A stretch of 64,000 bases of DNA, taken from the NCBI RefSeq assembly GCF_026898095.1, contig NZ_CP114015.1:3224001-3288000 (forward strand), written 5' to 3'. Below the pieces are notes generated by a model. The model saw nothing but the letters and a program-made list of their open reading frames with translations, was not told the DNA's origin and made no database searches. The stretch is from Arthrobacter sp. ATA002. GTDB taxonomy: Bacteria; Actinomycetota; Actinomycetes; Actinomycetales; Micrococcaceae. This document shows, in pieces, positions 54,036 through 62,602 of this stretch. The translations under genes and the position numbers were made by a program. How positions within the stretch are numbered: the first letter of the stretch is position 1; the number at the start of each line of letters is the position of its first letter.

Positions 54036-55297
54036 GTGAAAGTACAGAGTCTTAAAGGCGCTTTCATCCCGGCGGCGGCAGCCTTCTGGCGGCTGCCCTG
54101 GCAGGCTGCGGTTCGCAGATCAGCGATCCGGCCGCGGCCGGGGAAGCCTCGGGCAGCCCCGAATCCTGCGTGGACACGTCCGGGGACAGCGTGAAGGTCG
54201 GGTTCCTGAATTCCCTCTCCGGCACCATGGCCATTTCCGAAAGCACCGTCTTTGATTCCCTGTCCCTGGCCGCCGAGGAAATCAACGCCGGCGGCGGCGT
54301 CCTCGGCAAGCAGCTGGAGGTCATCAGTGAGGACGGCGCCTCGGAACCCACCAAGTTTGCCGAGCGGGCGGGAAAGCTGATTCAGCAGGACTGTACCGCC
54401 GCGGTGTTCGGCGGTTGGACGTCCTCCTCCCGCAAGGCCATGCTGCCGGTGTTCGAAGCCAACAACTCACTGCTGTTCTACCCGGTGCAGTATGAAGGGC
54501 TGGAATCGTCGGAGAACATCTTCTACACCGGTGCCACGACCAACCAGCAAATCATTCCGGCCCTGGATTACCTGGCCGAGCAGGGCACCAAGAGCATTTT
54601 CCTCGTCGGCAGCGACTATGTATTCCCGCGGACCGCCAACAAGATCATCAACGCCTACGCGGAGGCGCACGGCATGGAAATTGTCGGGGAGGAATACACT
54701 CCCCTCGGTTCCACCGAGTTCTCCACCATCGTCAACAAGGTCCGCGACTCCGGCGCCGACGCAGTGTTCAACACCCTCAACGGCGACTCCAACGTGGCGT
54801 TCTTCCGCCAGTACAAGAGCGTGGGGCTGACCGCCGACGCCATGCCCGTGGTCTCCGTTTCGATTGCCGAGGAGGAAGTGCCGGGCATCGGCGTGGAGAA
54901 CATCGAGGGCCAGCTCACCGCCTGGGACTACTACCAAACCCTGGACACTCCGGCCAACACGGCCTTCGTCACCGCGTTCAAGGACAAATACGGCGCCGAC
55001 CGCGTAACCAGCGACCCCATGGAAGCGGCCTACACCTCGCTGTACCTGTGGAAGGCGATGGTGGAAAAAGCCGGCTCCTTTGAGGTGGACAAGGTCCAGG
55101 ACGCGGCCGACGGCGTGAGTTTCGAAGCGCCGGAAGGAACCGTGACCGTCAACGGGGAAAACAACCACATCACCAAGACCCCGCGGATCGGCAGGATCAC
55201 CCCCGACGGGCTGATCGAAACCGTGTGGGAAGCACCCGAAGCCGTGGAACCGGACCCGTACCTGGAGACCTACGACTGGGCGGCCGGACTCTCCTAA
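54036..55297 (+). CDS. urtA: Urea ABC transporter substrate-binding lipoprotein (frameshifted near its start)
   Basis: From GTG 54036 (AAGG upstream) the signal peptide breaks at C 54086 (one base short). Restored, it reads [17 protein letters not shown], a normal lipobox. The rest is a typical Urt[62 protein letters not shown] and [14 protein letters not shown]. Corrected length is 420 residues. It binds urea (or short amides) outside the membrane and starts the urtABCDE operon. Confidence 0.93.
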
Positions 55298-55363
55298 CCC
55301 TCCCGGAGCCCGGCCCCGCGGGGCCGTCGTTTCTTCCGCTTCCCCTTTGAAAGGTCCACCGTT

Positions 55364-56247
55364 ATGGAACTGCTGATCGGACAGATGTTTGCCGGGCTCA
55401 GCCTCGGCTCGGTGCTGCTGCTGGCAGCGCTGGGACTGTCACTGACCTTCGGGCAGATGGGCGTCATCAACATGGCACACGGCGAATTCATCATGGCCGG
55501 CGCCTACACCGCTTTTGTGGTGCAGCAGGCCCTGGGCAGCGCCGGCGTCTCCCTGCTCATCTCCCTGCCGGTGGCCTTTCTCGTGGGCGGAACCCTGGGG
55601 CTGGTCCTGGAAGGACTGCTGCTGAAACGGATGTACCACCGTCCGCTGGACACCCTGCTGGTGACCTTCGGGGTCTCCCTGATCCTGCAGCAGGTGGCCC
55701 GGGATATCTTCGGGCACCCAGCGTGGACGTCCGGGTGCCGGCCTGGCTGCAGGGCAACGTGGAGCTGCTGGGTGCACCGATTCCGCTGACCCGGCTGTTC
55801 ATCCTGGCGCTGGCGCTGGCCTGCCTGGGCGCCCTGGCGCTGCTGCTCCGGGCCACCCCGCTGGGCCGGCGGATCCGCGCCGTCGTCGTCAACCGCGACC
55901 TGGCCGAGGCAAGCGGCATCTCCTCGCGCCGCACCGACCAGCTGACCTTCTTCATCGGCTCCGGGTTGGCCGGCATCGCCGGGGTGGCGGTGACCCTGAT
56001 CGGTTCCACGAGTCCGTATCTGGGCCCGAACTACATCGTGGACGCGTTCCTGGTGGTCGTTGCCGGCGGCATTGGGCAGATCAAGGGAGCGGCCATCGCG
56101 GCCTTCGCGCTGGGCGTCCTGCAGTCGGTCTTTGAATTCTCCACCACCGCCAGCATCGGAAAAGTACTGATCCTGGCAGCCATCGTGATCTTCCTGCAGG
56201 TCCGCCCGCAGGGCATCTTCACACTCAAGACGAGGAGCCTGGCATGA
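55364..56247 (+). CDS. urtB: Urea ABC transporter permease UrtB (frameshifted in this sequence)
   Basis: From ATG 55364 the frame breaks at GGG 55712-55714 (GGGG expected: ARDIFGAPSVDVRVPAWLQG) and continues to 56247. Corrected length is 294 residues. LivH-type motifs are present: LAALGLSLTFGQMGVINMAHGEFIMAGAY and the EAA-like loop NRDLAEASGISSRRTDQLTF. It forms the channel with UrtC; the stop overlaps the urtC ATG (ATGA). Confidence 0.93.
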
Positions 56248-57529
56248 GCATCCAACCCTGCGGGCGGCACGTGCGGCACGTTCCGGCCGGACAGCAGGCA
56301 GTTCAGACCGCCCGGACAGCCCGGAGAGCCCGGAGAGCCCGGAGAGCCCGGTCAGCCCCGGCGCCGGCGCCGCTCCGGGCCCGGCCGGCCGGGCGGCAGC
56401 CTTCGCCCGGTCCCGGGCCGGGGTCCTCACCGGCTTTGCCGCGGGCGCCCTGGTGCTGCTGGTGGCGGCGCCGGCACTGCTGCCGGTCTTCAGCCTGACG
56501 TTGCTGGGCAAGTTCATCTGCTTCGCCATTGTGGCAGTGGGCATCGGCCTGGCCTGGGGGCGCGGCGGCATGCTGACCCTGGGCCAGGGCGTGTTCTTCG
56601 GCCTCGGCGCGTACATCATGGCCATGCACATGAAACTGGCCGACGCCGCGCTCTTCGGCGGCTCCGGCGTGCCGGATTTCATGCTCCTGTACGGCTCCGG
56701 CACCGTGCCGGGCTGGTGGGAACCGTTCCGCAGCCCGGTGGTGACCGTTCTCGCCGTCGTGCTGGTACCCGGGCTGGTGGCGCTGGTGCTCGGCCTGGCG
56801 ATCTTCAAGCGCCGGGTCAAGGGCGCCTATTTCGCGATCCTCAGCCAGGCCCTGGCCGCCGCGTTCGCCGTCCTGCTGATCGGGCAGCAGGCCACCACCG
56901 GCGGCTCCAACGGGCTCAGCGGGTTCCGCTCGTTCTTCGGCCTGGACCTGGCCGATCCGGCCAACAAGCGGATGCTGTATCTGGCCGCCGCCGTCCTGCT
57001 CCTGGCCGTGGTCGCGGCCTCCCGGCAGCTGGTGCACAGCCGTTTCGGGGAACTGCTGGTGGCCGTGCGCGACCAGGAGGAGCGTGTGCGCTTCCTGGGC
57101 TACGACCCGGCCACCGTCAAGACGGCGGTCTACGTCCTGGCCGCCGTGATGGCCGGCATGGCCGGGGCCCTGTTCGTGCCGCTCGTGGGCATCATCTCCC
57201 CCGCCGACGTCGGCGTGACACCCTCCATTGCCTTCCTCATCGGGGTTGCCATCGGCGGCCGCGCCACCATCCTCGGACCGGTTCTCGGAGCCCTCGGCGT
57301 GGCCATCGCGCAGACCTCGCTGGCCTCGACATTCCCGTCGTTCTGGGTGTACTTCCAGGGGCTGCTGTTTGTCCTGGTCATCGGGTTCCTGCCCGGCGGA
57401 CTGGCCTCGCTGCCCGCGGTCCTGGGCAAGCTGCGCAGGCGCCGCCGCTCCGCCGGCTCCGGCACCGCGTCCGGGCCTGCCGGCACCCCCGCCGCATCCG
57501 GTTCCATTCCAAAGGAGATCCCCCTGTGA
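56244..57529 (+). CDS. urtC: Urea ABC transporter permease UrtC (frameshifted near its start)
   Basis: From ATG 56244 the frame breaks at CCC 56256-56258 (one base short), after which an extended N-terminal tail with (SPE)-type repeats (9-bp unit, about 56315-56350) leads into ALVLLVAAPALLPVFS. Corrected length is 428 residues. The LivM-type core has WGRGGMLTLGQGVFFGLGAYIMAMH and VRDQEERVRFLGYDPATVKT. The N-terminal repeat tail is longer than usual. It overlaps urtD by GTGA. Confidence 0.9.
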
Positions 57530-58353
57530 CCACGGCACCGAACACTTCCCCCGCCGCCGCTTCCCTGCTGCCGAAGGGCCGGCCGCTGGCCGGAGGGCAG
57601 CGCACGGGCCGTCCGCAGTACCTGGAAATCCGCGGCCTGCGGGTGGTGTTCGACGGCTTCACCGCCGTCGACGGCGTCAACCTGGACGTCACCCAGGGCG
57701 ACCTGCGCTTCCTCATCGGCCCCAACGGCGCCGGAAAAACCACCATCATCGACGCCATCACCGGGCTGGTCCCGGCCACCGGATCGGTCAACCACACCGG
57801 AACGGAAATTCTGGGCCGGAAGGTGCACCGGATTGCCAAGCTGGGCGTGGGCCGCACCTTCCAGACCGCCAGCGTCTTCGAAAACCTGTCGGTGCTGCAG
57901 AACCTGGACATTGCCGCCGGCTCCCGGCGCCGGCCCCTGGAGCTGCTGCGCCGCCGCCGGAACACCGAGCCGGCCGTGGAGGAGGCTCTGGAGATCATCG
58001 GCCTGGAACGCCTGGCCTCGCGGCAGGCCGGAACCCTGGCCCACGGCCAGAAGCAGTGGCTGGAAATCGGCATGCTGCTGGTGCAGAACTCGGAACTGCT
58101 GCTTCTGGATGAGCCCATTGCCGGCATGAGCCAGGACGAGCGGGCGCAAACCGGAGAGCTGCTGCGGCGCATCGGAGCGAACCGGATCACCCTGGTCATT
58201 GAGCACGACATGGATTTTGTGCGCGAATACGCCACCTCGGTCACCGTGCTGGCCGCCGGCAAGGTGCTGAGCGAGGGCAGCGTGGCGCAGGTGCAGGCGG
58301 ATCCCCGCGTTCAGGAAGTCTATTTGGGCGCCGCGCCCGCGGAAGGACACTAA
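57526..58353 (+). CDS. urtD: Urea ABC transporter ATPase UrtD
   Basis: 275 residues from GTG 57526, which overlaps the urtC stop and follows AAGGAGAT. Walker A is GPNGAGKTT, the Q-loop region GRTFQTASVFENLSVLQN, the signature TLAHGQKQWLEIGMLL (AHGQ replaces LSGGQ, as is normal in UrtD) and Walker B LLLLDEPIAGMS. It powers urea uptake with UrtE. Confidence 0.95.
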   Translation: MTTAPNTSPAAASLLPKGRPLAGGQRTGRPQYLEIRGLRVVFDGFTAVDGVNLDVTQGDLRFLIGPNGAGKTTIIDAITGLVPATGSVNHTGTEILGRKVHRIAKLGVGRTFQTASVFENLSVLQNLDIAAGSRRRPLELLRRRRNTEPAVEEALEIIGLERLASRQAGTLAHGQKQWLEIGMLLVQNSELLLLDEPIAGMSQDERAQTGELLRRIGANRITLVIEHDMDFVREYATSVTVLAAGKVLSEGSVAQVQADPRVQEVYLGAAPAEGH

Positions 58354-59045
58354 TGCTGGAAATCAAGGACCTCAAGGCCGGATACGGGCGCACCGAGGTG
58401 CTGCACGGTGTGTCCGTAACCGTTCCCGACAACGCCGTCGCCTCCGTCCTGGGGCACAACGGCGCCGGAAAGTCGACCCTGCTGCGCGCCGTCGTCGGCA
58501 TCCTCAAGCCCTCCGCCGGGAGCATCAGCTTCAACGGCGAGGACATTTCCGGGCTGCGCCCGCACCAGCGGGTGGCGCGCGGGCTGGCGTACGTGCCGCA
58601 GGGCCAGCAGTCCTTCGGGCCCCTGACCACGCTGGAAAACCTGCGGCTGGTCGCTGACGGGCGCACGCGCGGCAAGGCCCTCGTGGACGAGGCCCTGGAC
58701 ATGTTCCCGGCGCTGAAACCGCTGCTGGGCCGGCGGGCGGGGCTGCTCTCCGGCGGGCAGCGGCAGCAGCTTGCCATTGCGCGGGCGCTGATTACCGAAC
58801 CGTCGCTGCTGATCCTGGACGAGCCCACCGAGGGCATCCAGCCCAATGTGGTGGCGGAAATTGAACAGACCATCATGAATCTGGCCGCGCGGCCGGGGAT
58901 GCATGTGCTCCTGGTCGAACAGCACATCGGCTTCGCCCTGCAGGCAGCCGACAGCTACTACGTGCTGGCCGCCGGGCGGGTCAGCTCGGCCGGCTGCGGC
59001 GGCGCGGGGGCGGCGGAGGATGTCCGCACCGCCATGCTGATCTAA
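58353..59045 (+). CDS. urtE: Urea ABC transporter ATPase UrtE
   Basis: 230 residues. Walker A is GHNGAGKST, the UrtE motif YVPQGQQSFGPLTTLENL, signature LLSGGQRQQLAIARALI and Walker B LLILDEPTEGIQPNVV. Its ATG shares a base with the urtD stop. It is the last gene of the operon; no urease genes follow in this window. Confidence 0.95.
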   Translation: MLEIKDLKAGYGRTEVLHGVSVTVPDNAVASVLGHNGAGKSTLLRAVVGILKPSAGSISFNGEDISGLRPHQRVARGLAYVPQGQQSFGPLTTLENLRLVADGRTRGKALVDEALDMFPALKPLLGRRAGLLSGGQRQQLAIARALITEPSLLILDEPTEGIQPNVVAEIEQTIMNLAARPGMHVLLVEQHIGFALQAADSYYVLAAGRVSSAGCGGAGAAEDVRTAMLI

Positions 59046-59115
59046 GCGGCAGCGCCCCGGCCGGCGGGATCCGCGCTAGGCTCGTCGGAACTCCACCGCC
59101 GACTGAGGAGAAGCC

Positions 59116-60579
59116 ATGCGCCGGGCACTGACTGCTTTACTGCTAAGCCTCATCGCACTGACCGGGGGTGCGGCCGCGGCCGCCGCCGTGGCCCCGGACG
59201 AGATCATCGTGGAGGACACAGCCGGCGTGCTGGACACCAACACGCTGGTGCCCGCACTGGAGGGCATCGAGTTCCGGGAACCGACCACGGTGGCGGTTTA
59301 CACCTACAACGGGCCGGAAAACAACGACGACGGCCAGGTCCTCAACGCCGAAGTGCTGCGGTTCGCCCGCGAGGAGCATCCGGACTGGCTGAGCGGGGAC
59401 GGCCAGAAGTGGGCCGACGGACTGTTCATCTTCGCCCTGGATCCCGTGGGGCGCTGGACCGGAACGTACTACGGCGAGGACCGGAAAATTTCGCTGGACC
59501 AGCAGGAGGACATCCGGGAAGAGACCAACGAGCTGTTCGCCGAGGCCAACTGGACCGAAGGAACCATCGCCGCCGTCGAAGAAGCGGCCAAGCTGATCAA
59601 CCGTCCCTGGTACCTCTCCCCGGGCGCTCTCATCGGCGCCGGAATCGCCGTGCTGGCAGCGCTCGGATCGGTCATCACGTACGTGGCGGTGCGCCGGAAC
59701 CGGCAGGCCAAAAACCGCAAACTGCTGGCGGAAGCGGATGCCGCCTATGCCAGCGTGACCCGCGACCTGGACGCAACGGAAGTGAACGCCAACACCATCC
59801 CGGCGTCTTCGGCCTACGGATCCCGGGTGCTCGAGGAGTACCGGACGTTCATGAGCCGCTACAACAAGGCCACCGAACTTAACAACGCCGCACATGCCCT
59901 TGCGGACAAGGAGTTGAAAAACAAGCCCAGTACCGCCGCCGTGGAAAATTATGCCGACGCCGCCATGGAACTGGATGCGCTGGATGACGTCATTGCGGAC
60001 ACCAACGCCCTGCTCAACAAGGCTCCGGGATGGGAACGCGCCTGGGACCGGCAGGCCGGCCCGCTCAACGAGGACCTGGACCGGCTCGATGAACAGCTCG
60101 ACGGCAAGGATGCCCTAGAAAAGGACTCCGCCACCGCCCAGGCGCTGCGCGCATTCCGGCAGCAGGCCCGCGAAGGGCTGGCCGCTGCCGCCGCCGGCCT
60201 CTCCGACGGCCGCATCACGCCCGAGCAGGCGCTGGACCGGATCAAGGCCAGCCGCGCGGAGCTCTCCGACCTGCTCAAAGACCACGCGCAAACCGTCATC
60301 GCAGCCCGGGCGAAGTCCGGCGAAGAACGCAAACTCATGCAGGAGGAGCTGGACAAGGCAGCCACCCCCGGGATCCGAAACCGCAGCGGCTACCGGCCGG
60401 GCATCGTGGACACTGCGTTCCCGGCGTACTTTTACTATTCCGTGGGCAGCTTCAGTTCCGGCATCGAGGAGGGCACCAGCAGCGTGGAGCGGGCCCGCTC
60501 CGCGGCGCAGAGTTCCTCCACCGGTTACGGCAGTTCAGGCGGCAGCTTCTCCGGGGCGGGCAGTTCCGGAAGGTTCTGA
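59116..60579 (+). CDS. DUF5129 (TPM-like) exported membrane protein
   Basis: 487 residues. A signal peptide (LTALLLSLIALTGGAAAAAA) is followed by an external TPM-like domain (VEDTAGVLDTNTLVPALEGIEF, FALDPVGRWTGTYYGED), then one membrane helix (about 176-194), a cytoplasmic helical region (about 195-430), and a Gly/Ser-rich tail ending SGAGSSGRF. This matches the DUF5129 family, found mainly in Micrococcaceae. Function is unknown. It is monocistronic, downstream of urtE. Confidence 0.82.
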   Translation: MRRALTALLLSLIALTGGAAAAAAVAPDEIIVEDTAGVLDTNTLVPALEGIEFREPTTVAVYTYNGPENNDDGQVLNAEVLRFAREEHPDWLSGDGQKWADGLFIFALDPVGRWTGTYYGEDRKISLDQQEDIREETNELFAEANWTEGTIAAVEEAAKLINRPWYLSPGALIGAGIAVLAALGSVITYVAVRRNRQAKNRKLLAEADAAYASVTRDLDATEVNANTIPASSAYGSRVLEEYRTFMSRYNKATELNNAAHALADKELKNKPSTAAVENYADAAMELDALDDVIADTNALLNKAPGWERAWDRQAGPLNEDLDRLDEQLDGKDALEKDSATAQALRAFRQQAREGLAAAAAGLSDGRITPEQALDRIKASRAELSDLLKDHAQTVIAARAKSGEERKLMQEELDKAATPGIRNRSGYRPGIVDTAFPAYFYYSVGSFSSGIEEGTSSVERARSAAQSSSTGYGSSGGSFSGAGSSGRF

Positions 60580-60584
60580 GAAAT

Positions 60585-60622
60585 CACTTGTAGTACTAGT
60601 TGGCTAACTTGTACTATAAGTG
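60585..60622. promoter_or_regulatory. 38-bp imperfect operator palindrome upstream of the sugar-acid dehydratase gene
   Basis: CACTTG-TAGTAC at the left (60585-60596) pairs with GTACTA-TAAGTG at the right (60611-60622), with inner AGTT/AACT repeats around a central GC. It is AT-rich in a GC-rich neighbourhood and lies 27 bases before the dehydratase ATG. The GntR gene behind the dehydratase is the likely binder. Confidence 0.65.
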
Positions 60623-60649
60623 AACTCCGTCACTTAGATAAGGACCGCA

Positions 60650-61783
60650 ATGCCCTACGCCGTTGATGCCATCCGACACGTGAAACTCTCCACCGCGACG
60701 CTTCCGCTCACCACCCCCATCTCCGACGCCAAGGTCTTCACCGGCCGGCAGAAGCCGATGACGGAAGTCGTTTTCCTCTTCGCGGAAATCACCACCGAAC
60801 AGGGGCACCAGGGACTGGGCTTCAGCTACTCCAAGCGGGCAGGCGGACCGGCCCAGTACGCACACGCCAAAGAAGTGGCCGAGGGAATGCTGGGGGAAGA
60901 TCCCAACGACATTGGCCGGATCTACACCAAGCTGCTCTGGGCCGGAGCTTCGGTGGGCCGCTCCGGCGTCGCCACCCAGGCACTGGCTGCCCTGGACATT
61001 GCCCTGTATGACCTCAAGGCAAAGCGTGCCGGCCTGCCGCTGGCGAAGCTGCTCGGCTCCTACCGCGATTCGGTGCGCACCTACAACACCTCCGGCGGCT
61101 TCCTGAACGCGTCCCTGGAGGAGGTCAAGGACCGCGCGAGCCAGTCCATCGAAGAAGGCATCGGCGGCATCAAGATCAAGGTGGGGCTGCCGGATTCGGC
61201 GGAGGACCTGCGCCGGGTTGCGGGCGTGCGCGAGCACATTGGCCCCGATGTCCCCCTCATGGTGGATGCCAACCAGCAGTGGGACCGCAGCACGGCCCTG
61301 CGCTTGGGCCGCCGGCTGGAGGTGTTCGACCTCACCTGGATCGAAGAACCCCTGGACGCCTACGACGCCGAGGGCCACGCGCAGCTGGCGCGCGCCCTGG
61401 ACACGCCGATCGCCACGGGAGAGATGCTGGCCTCGGTGGCCGAGCACGAGCGCCTAATCGCTCTCGGTTCCTGCGACATTATCCAGCCGGACGCCCCGCG
61501 GGTGGGCGGGATTACCCAGTTCCTGCGGCTGGCTACCCTGGCGGATCAGCGCGGCCTGGACCTGGCCCCGCACTTCGCGATGGAAATCCACCTGCACCTG
61601 GCGGCGGCCTACCCGCGCGAGGCCTGGGTGGAGCACTTTGACTGGCTGGACCCGCTGTTCAACGAGCGGCTGGAGACCAAGGGCGGGCGCATGCTGGTGC
61701 CGGACCGGCCCGGCCTCGGGGTGAGCCTGAGCGAGCAGGCCCGCGCCTGGACCACCGACAGCGTGCAGTTCGGGCTTGCCTGA
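60650..61783 (+). CDS. L-talarate/galactarate dehydratase (enolase superfamily)
   Basis: 377 residues of the mandelate racemase subgroup. The base motif K175-x-K177 (GGIKIKVG), metal ligands D206 (MVDANQQWD), E232 (WIEEPLD) and E258 (ATGEML), and general base H308 (LAPHFAMEIHLH) sit at the same spacing as in talarate/galactarate dehydratase. It removes water from a hexaric acid to give a keto-deoxy sugar acid. The start ATG 60650 follows AAGGA. The regulator gene downstream is on the same strand. Confidence 0.87.
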   Translation: MPYAVDAIRHVKLSTATLPLTTPISDAKVFTGRQKPMTEVVFLFAEITTEQGHQGLGFSYSKRAGGPAQYAHAKEVAEGMLGEDPNDIGRIYTKLLWAGASVGRSGVATQALAALDIALYDLKAKRAGLPLAKLLGSYRDSVRTYNTSGGFLNASLEEVKDRASQSIEEGIGGIKIKVGLPDSAEDLRRVAGVREHIGPDVPLMVDANQQWDRSTALRLGRRLEVFDLTWIEEPLDAYDAEGHAQLARALDTPIATGEMLASVAEHERLIALGSCDIIQPDAPRVGGITQFLRLATLADQRGLDLAPHFAMEIHLHLAAAYPREAWVEHFDWLDPLFNERLETKGGRMLVPDRPGLGVSLSEQARAWTTDSVQFGLA

Positions 61784-61841
61784 GCCGCATGCGGGGAGGA
61801 AGACACCCGGCTGAGGGCCACCGCCGCTGTGGAAGCATGGA

Positions 61842-62555
61842 ATGATGAACCCGAATCTGACCAGCTCCCTCATCGGGCACCTCCGCAGCAGCATTATCAG
61901 CGGCACCATCGCGCCCGGCCAAAAGCTGCCCAGCGAAAATGCCCTGATCGCGGAGCATGGTGTTAGCCGCACTGTGGTCCGCGAGGCCATCACCCGACTG
62001 CAGGCGGAGGGCCTCGTGTATACCCGCCGGGGCAGCGGCAGCTTCGCTCTGACGCCCCCGGCGGTGGAGGCGGCATCCCTGCAGCCGGTTGGACAGGTGC
62101 GGACGCTTGAGGAGCGCCGGCATTTGATGGACTACCGGGCCGGGCTCGAAAGTGAAGCTGCCGCGTTGGCCGCACGCCGGCGTTCGGAAGATCAGCTGCG
62201 GGCGCTTCGCGGCTGCCTGGCGGCGTTCAACCAGGCAGCCGGCAGTCCTGCCGAGTCGCTCCGGCACGATTTCACTTTCCACCGCACCGTCGCTGAAGCG
62301 AGCGGCAATCCCTTTATGGTGCACGCCGTCGGCAGCCTCGGCCCCGCCATGATTGCGATGCCCCGCCAACGGCTGGACCTGCGCGGAGGCACCGCCGAAG
62401 ATGTCCGTCTCGCCCAGGTTTCCGTGGAGCACGATGCTGTCGTGGCCGCAATCGAGGCCGGCGATGCCGTCGCCGCTGCTGCGGCGATGCGCACCCACCT
62501 GGCGAACTCAAAACACCGGCTCGGGCAGGAAACCCATCCGGCTGAGCGCGGTTGA
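61842..62555 (+). CDS. FadR-subfamily GntR regulator of the sugar-acid genes
   Basis: 237 residues. The winged HTH (about 5-70) has GTIAPGQKLPSENALIAEHGVSRTVVREAITRLQAEGLV. The FCD ligand domain has MDYRAGLESEAAALAA, DFTFHRTVAEASGNPF and AAAAMRTHLANSKHRL. It lies 58 bases after the dehydratase gene and probably represses it through the 60585 palindrome until a sugar acid binds. Confidence 0.88.
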   Translation: MMNPNLTSSLIGHLRSSIISGTIAPGQKLPSENALIAEHGVSRTVVREAITRLQAEGLVYTRRGSGSFALTPPAVEAASLQPVGQVRTLEERRHLMDYRAGLESEAAALAARRRSEDQLRALRGCLAAFNQAAGSPAESLRHDFTFHRTVAEASGNPFMVHAVGSLGPAMIAMPRQRLDLRGGTAEDVRLAQVSVEHDAVVAAIEAGDAVAAAAAMRTHLANSKHRLGQETHPAERG

Positions 62556-62602
62556 TCTGACATCACCACAGACACCACCGACTCTTATAAGCGAGGAAAC
62601 AC

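Noticed and set aside
56716..57525. A long N-terminal extension of UrtD
   Set aside because: It is an out-of-frame reading of urtC. GTG 57526 has AAGGAG and overlaps the urtC stop, and gives a normal UrtD length.
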